Assembly: GCA_964007475.1 (NCBI GenBank)
Contig: OZ023274.1
Span: forward strand, 105,571,372-105,635,371
Reading direction: 5' to 3'
DNA: 64,000 bases
Source: Hybos culiciformis
Lineage: Eukaryota > Arthropoda > Insecta > Diptera > Hybotidae
Made by a program: the position numbers and the translations under genes. The notes beneath the pieces are model-generated. The model searched no databases, had not been told where the DNA came from, and worked only from the letters and a program-made list of their open reading frames with translations. Each line of letters opens with the position of its first letter. Within the stretch, counting starts at the first letter, position 1. Positions 10,879 through 23,546 of the stretch are shown here, piece after piece.

Positions 10879-11409
10879 TAGGCTTAACCTTAGCAAAAGT
10901 TTCATAATAGTCTTATTGTAAATCATATTTAATTATAATAAACTGAAAGGACGAATACAAACATTAATATTGCTTCATTCAATATTCAATTATAGATCTC
11001 AATCCCATATAGACGTGAACAATTTGAATATACTAACACATAATATAATACTTAGTTAAAACTATTTTGAGAAATTCCAAATGGAGAAGTCTTGAATTTA
11101 ATTGTGCAGAATTTTTTTTTTCGTATCAAGATTTTATAGAAAATAAATTCGAATTTATTGTTTATTTATGCATTTTCAATAGAAAACTGTTCCCGTTTTC
11201 TTACATTTTTTCCTTAAACACAAAAATATATACTTATATTTGTATGTTTTTTAACTCAGCTTTTACAAATGCAAATTTATATTATTTTTTAAATTTTTAG
11301 AATAACTTTAAAAGCTTTTTATTATACTTCTTATGACTTACAATTTTTTTTTTAAGAAACAAAAATTTAAATTTGTGAATAAATACTTTAGTTTATATTG
11401 TATTTCATA
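10879..11409. other. AT-rich non-coding DNA
   Basis: Sits between two mobile elements. The 77-codon plus frame at 11067-11300 is F/Y/I/N-rich and starts at TTG, so I regard it as chance. Confidence 0.5.
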
Positions 11410-11679
11410 TACTGAGAAAAAAATACTGGTCGAAAAATTAGCTGTTAGAACTTTGTATATAGTTATAACAAAAACTGCAATACTTTCTGGTTGTATGTGC
11501 CCAAAATCTTGCATCTATTATTAAATACATAATAACTCGTCCAAAAATATATAGCAACTGAATTGTAGCAGAATTTGCTACTTCAAATTTTTTTTTTTTT
11601 TTTCAGCAAATTTTGATAACGTGGTTTCCTAGTTTGATTTAACCTATATGCATAGCTTCCACTGCTATTTCTTTCAGTG
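11410..11679. mobile_element. MITE, family A, copy 2 (TA-flanked)
   Basis: It begins TACTGAGAAAAAAATAC after TA (11408-11409) and ends TTTCTTTCAGTG before TA (11680-11681). The interior matches copy 1 (586-1141) through AGTTATAACAAAAACTGC, ATACTTTCTG and CTCGTCCAAAAATATA. It then jumps over the region that is duplicated in copy 1 and rejoins at GCAAATTTTG(C/A)TAACG. It is diverged and has no coding capacity. The open frame at 11333-11524 lies mostly in it and is spurious. Confidence 0.6.
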
Positions 11680-13440
11680 TACATGCATCTAATATTTAAT
11701 ACTTAAATGTAATATTGAAATTTTGTATAGGGACATACATGTCACATAATTTGTCAATATTAAAAAATAATACATAACACACTATTCTCTGGTTTCTATT
11801 TTCAAATTAACACGCAGGCCATTTTATAAGTACCAATAATGCCAAACATTGCAATAGCAAGCAAAAATAACTAAATGTCATTTCAAAATTACTTCCCAAA
11901 TTTTCTTTATTTTGAAATATTTAATTAAATAAATAAAATAATGTGATAATATGGAAATCCAAAGGATTTAAATTTGGCACATTTTATTTTTTAATTTTAT
12001 TTTTTTTTTTTGATTTTCTTACTGGAAATCTGGTTTGGGAAAAATACACCATGACTAAAAAAATATAAACAAAAATATTGTTGAAAATTAATTTTTGAAT
12101 TGAATGAAGAACTTTATACATATTTTAGTTAAATGATAACTATATACGAATCAAAGCCACAAAGTTAAAGAAAAGTTTTCCATCAAAAAGAAAATAAGTT
12201 TTTCAAAGAGAAAAGAACAAGAGACATTTTTCACAATCTTCTTTTCTTTTTTTTTGAAAATCTTCAAGAAATATACTCAAAATAATGTAAATAAAATTGA
12301 AAAAAAAAACAGGCATAACTTTGAATTAAAATAAAAACTAAATTTTTTAAATTAAATTCGAAAGAATTTTTTTACTACTGTTTTTTTGTAAACAAAATCT
12401 AAACTTCTGATAATAATATTCTTTGAAGAAAGGTTTTTCTCTCATTAAAATTTTTTGAACTTTTTACTGAAGAAGCATTTTAAATGAGTATATGATAAAC
12501 TCATTAGGTATTGGTGGTGTATTATATCAGATCATTTCCGCGACAAACGTAACCACCGCTTGAGAAAATCCCGATATTGTGTGAAAAATTTTCAAATTTG
12601 CAAAAAACTTTTATTGCAAGAATTTCCAGAAAAACCTTGATAAACGAAAATGTGAAGAGATGAAATATTTTAAGGCGATCGTTATAGAAATATTTCTATG
12701 ATGTCCTTTTAATGAAATCAATACAATATCCCTTTTTAGTTCAACGAAAATCAAAAATATTACTTTATATAGATCAAAGCATAAAAGTAAAATACATATG
12801 TGAACAATGTTTATATGTAGCATATGCACGAACAAAACGGTGCATTATGTAAACAGAGAAAAACAAATTCTTAAGAATCCCTCCCCTATTTCAACAAAAT
12901 TTGTCACAGACGAATGGTCACACGTTTAATTTTTACTTATTTTTTTTTTTGTATTAATTCGATACTACACTCTACCCCTGGATTGTTGTTTATGATTTTT
13001 CAAAAACGTAACAAATTTCATTTTCCTTTAGTTAAAAAAAAAAAAAACTTATGCATGTATACAGGATTTTTAAGAATTAGAGGGAAATCAAACAGTTTTT
13101 GCAGTAAAAATCAATTTCAAATGGTTGATTGATCGATCGAAAAGTCGATGTTAAAAAAAAAAATATTAAAAATTATTACAGAGCCATTAATGTGTTTTTA
13201 GTTGTTTTATTTTTGTAATTCTTTTTGAATGATTTTTATTTTTTTAATTTGATAAAGGTTAATAATAATATTTGTGGTAGAAATATTGTTCGAAAATTTT
13301 TAATGCTTAACTAAAGAACAGAATTTCTTAGTTATTAACGCGGCTAATAAAATACCCAGTTGCACATCAAGTTTTCTAATTATATTCATTCTGTACACTC
13401 AATTTTTTCTACAGAAATTATAAGTTCATTCCTACTGTAA
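11680..13440. other. AT-rich non-coding DNA
   Basis: No gene supported. Near 12510-12590 a small patch with GGTGGT…ACCACC arms is slightly G+C-richer but carries no open frame worth reporting. Confidence 0.5.
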
Positions 13441-13503
13441 ACTTTGTACTGAAAACTTAAAACTTTGTACTGAAAATTTAAAACTTTGTACTGAAAACTT
13501 AAA
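13441..13503. repeat. 21-bp tandem repeat, three units
   Basis: Three consecutive copies of ACTTTGTACTGAAAACTTAAA, with one C-to-T change in the middle unit. Not in a credible open frame. Confidence 0.9.
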
Positions 13504-14138
13504 ACTAGATACAAATGGTTCAAGTTTATTTCGCATTGAATATACGTACATGTTTAGAAATGTTAGAAATTTTTGCATTTTTTTTTTTTGTTTTCAAAGT
13601 GAAGAAATAATTTTTCTCGAACCTATAAAAATGCAAAGGAAATAAATGTTTTGCCATTAATTGATTGAAAGAAAAATGCAATTAAGTTGCAATCAAATGA
13701 AAAATGTTTTACATTCGAAATGTAATTTTGAGTACTTGCGTTAAAGAACCATAATATTTTATATATGTATAGGGAAAATTAAACATACTTGATTTCATTT
13801 CATGGGGAAAATTTTATTTATTTTTATTTCTTTTCATTTAGATTTTACCTAAATAAATATTTTTTAATTATTATTTCTTTACATAATTCAATGTGTTCAC
13901 TGAGTAGTTCAAAAATGGTTAATAAATCTTATAATAAATTTATCATTTCAAATAGTATTTTAGTTCTTACTTTTAATGCTAAAGGGCTTATGAAGCCTTA
14001 CTATCACAATTAAGAAAATTAGTATAGGTTTTGAAGAAGTTTTGAAAGTCAAAACGAATTCATATATTTCCTAAAATATATCTTCTTGTTCTAGCTTTAT
14101 TATGACGTTATAAAAATCTCCTTTAGTACCACTGTTAA

Positions 14139-14186
14139 TAGCTAGACACCCAAATAGTTAGACACTCAAATAGTTAAAAACCTAAA
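14139..14186. repeat. 16-bp tandem repeat, three units
   Basis: The units TAGCTAGACACCCAAA, TAGTTAGACACTCAAA and TAGTTAAAAACCTAAA follow each other without spacing and show progressive decay. Purpose unknown. Confidence 0.8.
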
Positions 14187-15025
14187 TATGTGTATCACTG
14201 AAAGTGGTAGATACGCGTTTTTGGAATCTTTATAATTTCTCTCTCGCTCTAAAAAGCCTAAACTGTACATTAGGTCTTCAAAATTCTAATTTCAATATGA
14301 TGGTATAAGTATAAAAAATTCAAGAGCATTTATAATTAAATTCTAATTCGTAAACTTATACACTTAACTAAATAAAATAAAAACTAAATATAATTTATAT
14401 TCCATTTGCTGAAATAAAAATCGATTTTTGTTAATTATGTTTTTAGGGTCCTTATTCTATGTCCATTCACCAAAAACAAAATATACAACAATATGTATGT
14501 TGTATATATAAAGAAAAAAAGATTTATTGGACACACTTTCATTTCATTATTGTACGGATGATAAGGATCTTAGTAAAATTCACAATATATCCAGAAATTT
14601 GAAACCATTATTAATAAAAATGTGTGTTTTCAAGGAAATAAAAATAAAATTTCCTTTTTTATTACAAGTAAGTATAATATAAGGAATACACATTATTTTG
14701 TTTTAATTGATCAGAATGAGAATTAACTGTACAGAAAAACTATACACATTCTATTTTCTTGGAACATACCATAAATACACACGTGTTAAACATTACCACT
14801 TTTTTTTCTTTTTTTAAATTATAATGTGAACACATTTTTAATTAAATAAAAATTTCATAGATTAATTACAAGGTTAAGAAAATAATTTTATCTGTGAATG
14901 CAAAAACACAACGTGTTGGCAGAAATAAGAGTAACAATCATCGTTAGAAATAAATATGTTTGTCTTAAAGGAGAAAAAAATCGATAACAATAAATTTAGT
15001 TTCGGCTCATTAGATTTTTCAACAT

Positions 15026-15232
15026 ATGATGGTAAATAATTTTACAAAAGTACAACAAAAGCAAAATTTAAATAAATATGCAAAAAGAATTTATTTTATT
15101 TTAATTCTTCTAATACTACAGTGTCTGTCTGTGATCTTTTTTAACACATCAATTCTATTTGCGAACCAATTAAAAATTGAATCAATGGTGTTTTCAACTA
15201 CAATTGGCTTTCAAACGCTTCGGTCAAATTAA
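15026..15232 (+). CDS. Hypothetical 68-aa protein with one membrane segment
   Basis: This frame starts with a tandem ATG ATG and ends in TAA. Unlike most frames here its composition is mixed. The N-terminus is basic and glutamine-rich (KVQQKQNLNKYAKR). A hydrophobic stretch follows at about residues 23-40 (FILILLILQCLSVIFF), then a polar tail with ESMVFSTTIGFQTLRSN. If real it would be a small single-pass membrane protein or a secreted peptide. No family is recognised, no neighbour supports it, and a 68-codon frame is expected by chance in such DNA. I treat it as weak. Confidence 0.18.
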   Translation: MMVNNFTKVQQKQNLNKYAKRIYFILILLILQCLSVIFFNTSILFANQLKIESMVFSTTIGFQTLRSN

Positions 15233-15770
15233 GGTTCGACTAATTAATTTTTAAAGTTAAAAATTAAGTAAATTAAACGAGTGTTTCTCAATTAAATGAT
15301 TTGCCTTTGTATTTCGTTTCACTTCGAAACTTCCTCAGATCTTCATTTACCATTTTAATTTTAGTATTTTTATAATTATTTTTTTTTAAATGATTTGATT
15401 GCATTTCAATAGTCTCTAGTGCAAAATAGAGAAATTATATTGATTCTGATTTCTATGTTGCCAGAACTAGACAATCTTTTCTAATATAGCAATATCGTTT
15501 TTTCTGTACTTCTTAACTTAAATTAAACTCATACAAAAATATCTAACAATCCATTTATAGTTAATTATATTTTATGAATATTAAATAAAATGTAAAAATA
15601 AAAAACATGACTGATAAGAGTTGCATTAAAAACTAATTTTTCATATTTGTTATTTCTATAATATACAAAAGCCAACCGTGTCTAATATATAAAAGGAAGA
15701 AAAAAAACGTAAACGCATGAAAAAGCAATAATATTATATCAAATATAAACAGCCGTAATTTACATATGAA

Positions 15771-15820
15771 ATAAGGGCGAATAATGGTTTTTTTTTTTTT
15801 TACTGCGTATTCGCCTTTAT
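15771..15820. repeat. Hairpin with 13-bp arms
   Basis: ATAAGGGCGAATA at 15771-15783 pairs with TATTCGCCTTTAT at 15808-15820 with a single G-T pair. The loop is T-rich and 24 bases. The arms are unusually G+C-rich for the region. Possibly a tiny foldback remnant or RNA stem-loop. Confidence 0.75.
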
Positions 15821-16444
15821 TAACATAAATTGAAATTATTAGTTTTATGATTAATTAGAATTCTTGACATCTAACACTTCAAAAATTGCATTTAATTTTT
15901 TTTATTAAAAAAAAAAAAAAATCTATTTGATATTTAATTTTTTATTTTTTTTATTATAAGCTGCTCGCACAAGAATATAATTATATAGAGGGTGAATAAA
16001 ATATTATGAAATTAAGAAGTGTAATTATTAAAAAAAAAAATTTAAATCATTCATTAAAAAATATATAACATGGTCTGTTATTTTCATGAAGCGTTTAAAT
16101 TAAATTTATGATATGTTAAAAGGGTTTTTATATTTTTTTACATTTTTTTTTTGTTGGCACATTAATCAATAAAAAAAATGTGAATGAACTATATACATAT
16201 ATATTAATGTTTAAGACATCTTGGATATTACAAAGAAAGTGCAATGCCACATAACTTATAATCTGAATATAAACGATTTAAAGTGATTGACATTTTCAAA
16301 CTTACATACTTTTTCATAATCACATAATCACATAATCATAATCACTATAAAACGAACATTTCTTTAAAAATAATAAATATTTTTTAAATTTTATTTAAAA
16401 ATAATAATAAAATTATACACTTAATATGTTTCTGATTTTGCTAA

Positions 16445-16839
16445 TACCGTATCTGCACTTGTCTGCAAAGGTTTATTTCTAAGACCACCTTAACGAAACC
16501 CGAACACACTCTATTTTTTGACACTTAAAAAAAAAAAGATGTGTAAACAAACTCTTTTTTATCTTGTTTATTTTTAAATTTGTATTGCCAACCTTTTGGA
16601 AATAGAAAAAAGGCAGAAAAAAGCAAGTAAAAAGGAGAAAAGTTGGCAACTATAATATCTGGAAACTGACCTTTTTTGTCTGCAAACTAACTTTTTTTGT
16701 CTGCGAACTGGCCTTTTACGAAAAGGTTAGTTATTTTTTTTCCTTTTTTTTGTATGAGAAAGGCCTGTTCACAGATCAGTTTACAGGTAGGTCAGTTCCG
16801 CTGTAAGATCAGTTTTAAGGTCCAAGTGCAGATAAGGTA
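16445..16839. mobile_element. MITE, family C, TA-flanked
   Basis: CCGTATCTGCACTTG next to TA at 16445-16446 is matched at the other end by the reverse complement of CCTTATCTGCACTTG next to TA at 16838-16839. That is 14 of 15 identical. The interior is moderately G+C-rich and includes short direct repeats. It has no transposase frame. The structure fits a non-autonomous Tc1/mariner-type element of about 395 bp. A 78-codon open frame starting at 16697 runs out of its right end and is considered accidental. Confidence 0.7.
16663..16704. repeat. Two 21-bp direct repeats inside the MITE
   Basis: AAACTGACCTTTTTTGTCTGC and AAACTAACTTTTTTTGTCTGC are directly adjacent, followed by a partial third unit (GAACTGGCCTTTT). 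Words of the same type recur inverted near 16770-16820 (GATCAGTTTACAGG, GGTCAGTTC). These may be subterminal binding-site-like repeats. Confidence 0.75.
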
Positions 16840-19800
16840 TAAGTATCTTTGTTTGTACCTACATACCAGTAAACTCACATCTACAACATTGAATTCAGAA
16901 ATCTACGATTTATTTTTATGTTTTTCTATATAATTAATTCAAAGTAAAAAAAAAAATATTTTTATTTTATTTGTTTATTTAAATTTAAACCTATTTGGAC
17001 CATGATTTTTTTTTTATACATATACAGATCAAAAATTAAAACAACAATCCGTAATAATTTTTTTTTTTTTTTTGGATTTTATCTTGTTAAAAATTATCAT
17101 CATACATATACATATAAGTTTGGTAGTAAAAACCTTTTATGCAAGCAAAAGATTAAAAGTTACTACATAACCTTAAGCTCTTAATCAAACATCAAAAAAT
17201 GTTCAACTTATCATCCTTAAAAAAAAAACAAAAAATATAACCGGCTTTAATTTTGTTTACCAAAAAATAATAATAATAAAAAAAAAGTAAAAAAAAATCA
17301 AACAAACTGCAATATCCTATCCTTTTTTTTAACATTGAGTCCTAAGGACATTCTTAATCCTTTTTTCTAATACACAGAAAGAATCCTTTGTGGTTAGAAC
17401 CAACAAAAAAAAAAAAAAAAACAATTTTCTATTTAAAAAGAGTTTTGTTTTTCCTATATCAAAAAAAAAAAAAAAAATTTAACTTTTAAAATCTAAAAAA
17501 AAAAAAAATTATATTTGACAGAAAATCTTTTTTAATCTTTTTGTTAAAACACTTAAGCATTTAAAAAAAAAAAAAAAGGATTAAAGTTTTTTTTTTCGGG
17601 TTTTATATATTTAATTCTTTTGATTTACACAATTCCTACATATAATTGAACTAAATCAACACTTCTCCACACAATTTAATTATTTTATTTAATTAATTAT
17701 ATTTAATAAAAATATTACAAAATTTTGATCACGCAAATAATTTCATACTGTGAATTAATTCTGATTAACTTTGATAACAAAAATAATTCCTTTTAATAAT
17801 TGAATAAAGATGTTATATAGACATAGCATATTTATAGTCATATAGTATGTATATTTGTGTTAAAATATCTAGTGGAAGGAAAATATCAGAAATATCAAGA
17901 AAATCATCAAGTAAATAAAATATAGATGAAAACATTTAAAAATGAATAGAAATACTTAGTTAAAACACTTAAATATTATAATCACACCATTTGAAAACAA
18001 ATTTTAAGTCAAATTTGCAAAAAAAAAAACTATACAGTTAAAGTTCATTCAAAAAATATATGTATATACAAATTCGCTGAATATAAAATCAACCATTAAA
18101 AAGCGCAACTTATGTACTATATTTATATCTATCAAATTTACTATATTCTATTTTATCCGTATAGTGATACATATAAAATAAAAATTTAATTACTCATTCC
18201 ATTGGGATGTGTATATTTAAGCCCTTCAAAATAAGGAACAATATTTCTGTTCCATCTCTGAATTTCAAATATACATACATAATATATGTATGTTGGCTGG
18301 TTGAGTTTTAAATTAATACAATTTTTTTTTTTCGACTTTTTATTATATAGTTTTTTTTTCTTTTTTTCTTTTAAACAACATTTAATTGAGCGTAAATCTG
18401 TGATAAAAGGTATAAAGTCCACAGAAAAACAAAAAAAAATTATTCGGTATTGCAAAGTACATATCAATAAAAATTTATTTTATTTAAATTATATTTTGCA
18501 AGGGATGAATAACATTTTTTTTTTATGTACTTTCTTTTTCTTTTTTTTTTTTGGAATTTTGTAAACAGAAGCTGGGGATCAAATTAACCAAATCTTAAAT
18601 TTATTTTTTGTACAAAAGGGTACGGATTTTAAATTTGAGTAATGATAGAAAATACTTTTAATTATATTTTTTATTTCTATGATGCTTACTGACAAATGCG
18701 TATACTGAATCTGCAGTCAAATAAGATGAAAATATAATAAAAACTGAAAGAAATTTATGTTTCTGATCGGATGGTCAAACTTCCGCAATCATGATACTAT
18801 TTTAAATATATATTGATTAAAAATAAAATATAAAATTATTATCTTTCCTAATAGTTTCCAATCCAATTTATATAAATTCTATTTGTATTTCTCTCATTGG
18901 TATATTTTTAATTCACAGCTCATTGCAATATATTGTTGTTTGATTTTTTTTTAGAAACTAATATATAGTTTAACTAATTTTGCAATCAAATTAAAAACAG
19001 GACGTAGAAACTATCTTAATATTTTAATTAAAATAAAATCAAACTAAATATATAGTATGAATATTTATAGTATAATACACTTCTGCTCTATCAATTTATC
19101 AAAAAACTATTTGATTATCAAAAAATGATATCAAAAAGATTTTTATACTTCAGTTATTTAATCCGTTTTTCAAATTAATAGCAAAGAAAAATTCGTATTA
19201 CTTGAATGAAGCACAAAAAAAAAGAAAAACAGACTCCTACTGTTTTCAATTTCAATCTATGAATGAAAAACATTTAGTAATTGATCCTTACATACAAAAA
19301 TAGTATCAATGACACTAAATCCCTTTTTTTTTCTAGATACTTTATCTTGGGTATTTCTTTATTATTATTATTATTGTACTTTATATATTTACATATATAT
19401 AAATTTTTGCTATGTTTAAACGGAACTTTCAATTTCTACAAAAAGGGACATTTAACATTGTTCCTTGTTTCTATATATAATATATATTTTAAATATAAAG
19501 AACGAAAAAAAAATGAATTTTTGTTTTTTGTTTTTTTCTTTTCAAAATAGAATCAATCTTTGAATGAATTCCACCTAGGGAATTAGAAAACAGAAAGGAA
19601 AGAAATAAATGAAAATGAAAAAAAAAAAGGTATACTCAATTCATCACTTTTGTCAAATCCCTCTTAACAGTTCAAATAATATATACGGTACATACAAAAC
19701 AGGAATAACTTTATATGTCCTGGAGGCATATAAAATGTTGTCAATCATCATGATTATCTGTTTCTGAATTGAGATATAGTGGTTGCGTGAAAAATATATA

Positions 19801-20493
19801 TTTTTATTTTTATTATTATAATCGAAGATTTCCATTTTTTACTTACACATGTGGATATTTATTTTAAAAAAAAATTAATTCCCCCTATATATAATGTTTT
19901 CCTTTTTATAACTGCAATGATATTTACATATTTAAAAAAATATATAAAATTATCAGTTGAAAACATCTTTTTTAACATTATTATTATTATATGCGGCAAA
20001 TAAAACAGGAACTAACAACAGGAATAAAATCTGTATAGCGACAAACTTATGTGACTACTGATTCGTAAAAAAAATTAAAGAATATTTGTGGTAAATTTTT
20101 TAATTTTCTAAATTTTTTAATTTTCGAATTTCTAATTGCTAAATACAATATTCTTGGTTTCAAACAAGCAGAATACCTTAAGTTGTTCAGTAAAAATATA
20201 TTTATGCGAGGCTATGAAAGGACTATTTAAATCAAAATTTATTAAATAATTATTTCTGCAATTACAAGCTAAAAACAGGGCGAATTACTATATTAGAGTC
20301 TATATATATTTTCTAACTTATAATTCAAAAAAAAAATAAATAAATTATGAATTTAAGAACAACTTGTGGTGGGGTGAAAATGTAATTCAATACATGCAGA
20401 TTTATTCAAAAATTATTCGCATTATTTAATTGATACTTTCAATTTACATCATCTGTTTTAAAAAGGAAATTAAATTAATTATTATTACAAAAA
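16840..20493. other. AT-rich non-coding DNA
   Basis: Long homopolymer runs, particularly at 17220-17600. The open frames at 18186-18467 (minus), 18286-18564 (plus) and 19281-19550 (plus) are dominated by K/N/F/L/I and overlap one another. None is credible. Confidence 0.5.
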
Positions 20494-20643
20494 TTATTTA
20501 CGTTTAAAATGATTTTTACAAAAAGGGTTTAATATTAATTTCAGTTTTTTTGTAAATAGCCAAAAGGCACGACACAGGCGGTAGCTACCATAATACTTAG
20601 TTTTTTTGGCAAGTAATTGCAGGGCCCTGGCCGTTATAAGCAT
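20494..20643 (-). CDS. Possible small ORF or exon in a G+C-rich island
   Basis: The minus strand carries the acceptor-like ACTTTACTTTATTTTAG, then TA and an ATG that opens a 49-codon frame. The frame begins MLITARALQLLAKKTKYYGS, continues YRLCRAFWLF, and ends FKRK before TAA. The first 30 codons lie in a patch near 50% G+C, very different from its surroundings. The same stretch contains two perfect 10-bp palindromes, CAGGGCCCTG (20620-20629) and GGTAGCTACC (20580-20589). A second minus frame (NAYNGQGPAITCQKN then stop) could instead be a terminal exon. I do not recognise a family. A conserved non-coding element or transposon fragment remains possible. Confidence 0.3.
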   Translation of the reverse strand: MLITARALQLLAKKTKYYGSYRLCRAFWLFTKKLKLILNPFCKNHFKRK

Positions 20644-20669
20644 TACTAAAATAAAGTAAAGTAATGACG

Positions 20670-23428
20670 AACTTTTTTATTCACTAACTTTTTTGTTCAC
20701 TAATTATTTGTTTTTTTTTTCCAAACCAACATATATTTTCCTAGTATATTACTTAATAAAATTTCAAATTTTTATAAAATCCTACTACGAAGATTATAGG
20801 ATTTTCAAACATAAAAATGTATTTAAATATCCGTATAATATATTTTGAACATAATTTACCCAAAATATTATAAAAATGTTCCAGCAAAGACAAAAAAAAA
20901 GTAGTTTTAATGCATGTGTACAAACATATAATATATACATACACTTGTATGTACACAAATATTCTAGAGTTAAAAGAAAAATATAACATAAAGATTAATT
21001 TTTTTTTATATATAATTTCTTTCATATATATATTATTTCATTATGTTGTAACATTATGTAATTAAAATTTCATTTAACAATAAATTAAATTCGTTAATAT
21101 TATAAGTTTATATTACATATAGCACTATTTTAATATTAATTTATTTCAAATAAAAGAAAAGTCGTAAATATTAATTTAAACTTAATAATTAAATCAATTT
21201 GCAAAATGCATTACTTTTAATTAAAATAAATAACTTAGAAACTTTTTGGAACGATGATTAAGTGTAGAGGGTAGATAAAATAGAATTCTATAAAGTTTTT
21301 TTTAGTGTATACAAAGTTATATTATGTATGGCTAGGTTTATTACACACAATTAAATACATAGGATTTGTCATGGAAATTTTCCGATCGGTAAGAGTCAAA
21401 TCAGTTAGGGTGCCCAGCATTTTGCGGCTTAATTTCTAGCATAAAGGATTGAATAAGATTTTAGCAAAAAGTTTGTTTTGATTCGACATAAATTTAATGC
21501 AAATTTTTAAAATCAAATTTTGCTTTTATATCATATTTCCTGATATAAATATATATTTGTAGATAATTTTTATTTTATAACGTAAAGTCGTAAAGGATCT
21601 AGTCTATAGACAGGTTTATGTATAAAATTGTATAACATTTATAACTATTACAAAGATTGTAAGAATCAAATCGAATTAACATATAGAATAATATATACAT
21701 AACGTATATTTGTACAGATACATGTTGTATACATTCAATCCTTTGGATTAATATATATCTATTCATAAATAAAAGTTAATTTTCTGCTCCATTGACATAT
21801 TGGCCACTTTAATTGATAATTTCCATTTTCATTAAATCCTTTTTTTTCACACACTAGGATTTGTTTTACGTGTTTTTCGAGAAAACTATAGATAAAAAGT
21901 AGGAATTATCATGATCCGAATATAATCTCAATAATATATATGGAAATTATATATATAGTTTTTGTAAATCGACAAAAAAGGTAACAACATGTATATATAA
22001 ATTTTTAAGGTTCTTTGCTACACATATAAAAATATTTATTAAATTGAAGGAAATAAAATTTAGATTAGAATTATAAAAATAAAACAGGATAGTCTATTTA
22101 ATTCTCTTTAAAATATACCTTAGAGAGTAAATCATGTATTTTATTTTTATTGAAAGTAACAGTCTTGGATGCTTTAACAAATATGCCTTTAAGCAGGATT
22201 CTTTATTTTTATTTTATTTTTGTGTTTTTTAATGAAAACAAAAATGTTGTTAATGCATAAAAATTTTTTTTATTTTTGATAGTCTCAAGAGTTACAAAAT
22301 GAAAAGAATAAAAATAAATTTTGTTACATGATATAAAAATAATTTCCTGATTTTTTGTTTTTCCTGTTTTTTATCTTAATCATGTTAAAACTCAAAGAGA
22401 GAAAAATTTTAGACTTCACTATTGATCAATTTCTGAATTATCTATATATCTAAGCTTCATATTATAGTTTAGAACTCTTAAAAACAACCCCAAATCAAAA
22501 CAACGTCTTAGATCGGCAAATTTCAAAAATTACGATTATCAATAAACTACAAGTTGATAAAACTTTTCTTATATGATAAAAATTTAACATTTAAACTCTT
22601 CTTAATATAGAATAAACGATTTAAAAACTTAGTTTAATATTTCATTAAATATCTGGGTCGGAAATCAACAGAAAATAAGATTTCTAAATAAATTTCTCTT
22701 GAGAAACTTAATGTTTTTTTTTTTTTATTTAAAATCTCATTTGTTCGAATGTCGTTAACTTCTTTGCTGAACTTTGCTAAATGAAGTCCATTCAGTCGTC
22801 TGAAAAATTTCATTTCTTCTGATGCTAAATACCAAGATAATTTTATATAAAAACTTTGTTCCTTTTATACATAAAAAACACAATATCTTATATATTACAT
22901 ATATATTATGTAAGTGTATAATGTATATAGTAATGTACATACATATTATATACTTTATCCCAGTAGGGATTAATTTAAACAACAAAATAAATTTTTTTTT
23001 GTAAAGTAGAATTTCTATCGCAAAAAAAAAAAAAAAAAAAATACCTAAAGCTGAAAGCTCAACATGATTCAATTCATAAACAGATTACAGCCTGAAGTTA
23101 TAAATGACCATAAAATGAACAAAATAAGTTTTCTCAGGAATAAAAATAAATAACTACACAGAGAAAAAGAAAAAAAAAAGAACTATCCTTAAAAAAAATG
23201 ATACATAGATATATATGTGTATAGCATAAAGATATATTATAATATTGCATATTTTTAATTTTACATTGGTAACAACAACAAAAAAAAAATTCAATGATAC
23301 ACTTTTTGAATTTTTGAAAAAGGGATATTAGTTTTTGCCTTAAAAAATTAAAAAAAAAAAAAAAGATTTGTTTTCCAAAAATTTGTATGAATATTGTGAT
23401 ATGATTTTTGTATCATATCATCATACCA
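20670..23428. other. AT-rich non-coding DNA
   Basis: No supported gene. The 105-codon minus frame at 22755-23072 is mostly I/Y/F/K. Only its last 25 codons (IRRNEIFQTTEWTSFSKVQQ) look mixed, and I see no clean splice site to justify an exon. Confidence 0.5.
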
Positions 23429-23546
23429 ACCATTCCACTTAAAAGTATAGATTTGCACATTGGATTTTCTCAATATTGTTTCTAGCATAAAAGATATGAT
23501 TCGACTGAAAAAAAAACAAAATCAGAATCCATCTTTGTGGAATGGT
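23429..23546. repeat. 10-bp inverted repeat with neighbouring hairpin
   Basis: ACCATTCCAC (23429-23438) and GTGGAATGGT (23537-23546) are exact reverse complements around a 98-base interior. Just outside the left arm, at 23398-23419, GATATGAT-TTTTGT-ATCATATC forms a perfect 8-bp hairpin. Possibly a very small non-autonomous element. Confidence 0.55.

Larger units (their letters stand above)
13504..16444. other. AT-rich non-coding DNA
   Basis: Contains the 16-bp repeat, the weak 68-aa frame and the hairpin listed separately. Otherwise I see no supported feature. Confidence 0.45.

Noticed and set aside
16697..16933. 78-codon plus-strand frame
   Set aside because: Begins inside the family C MITE and runs through its terminal repeat into background, so it is accidental.
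22755..23072. 105-codon minus-strand frame
   Set aside because: Mostly I/Y/F/K. The better-looking C-terminal part has no clear exon borders.
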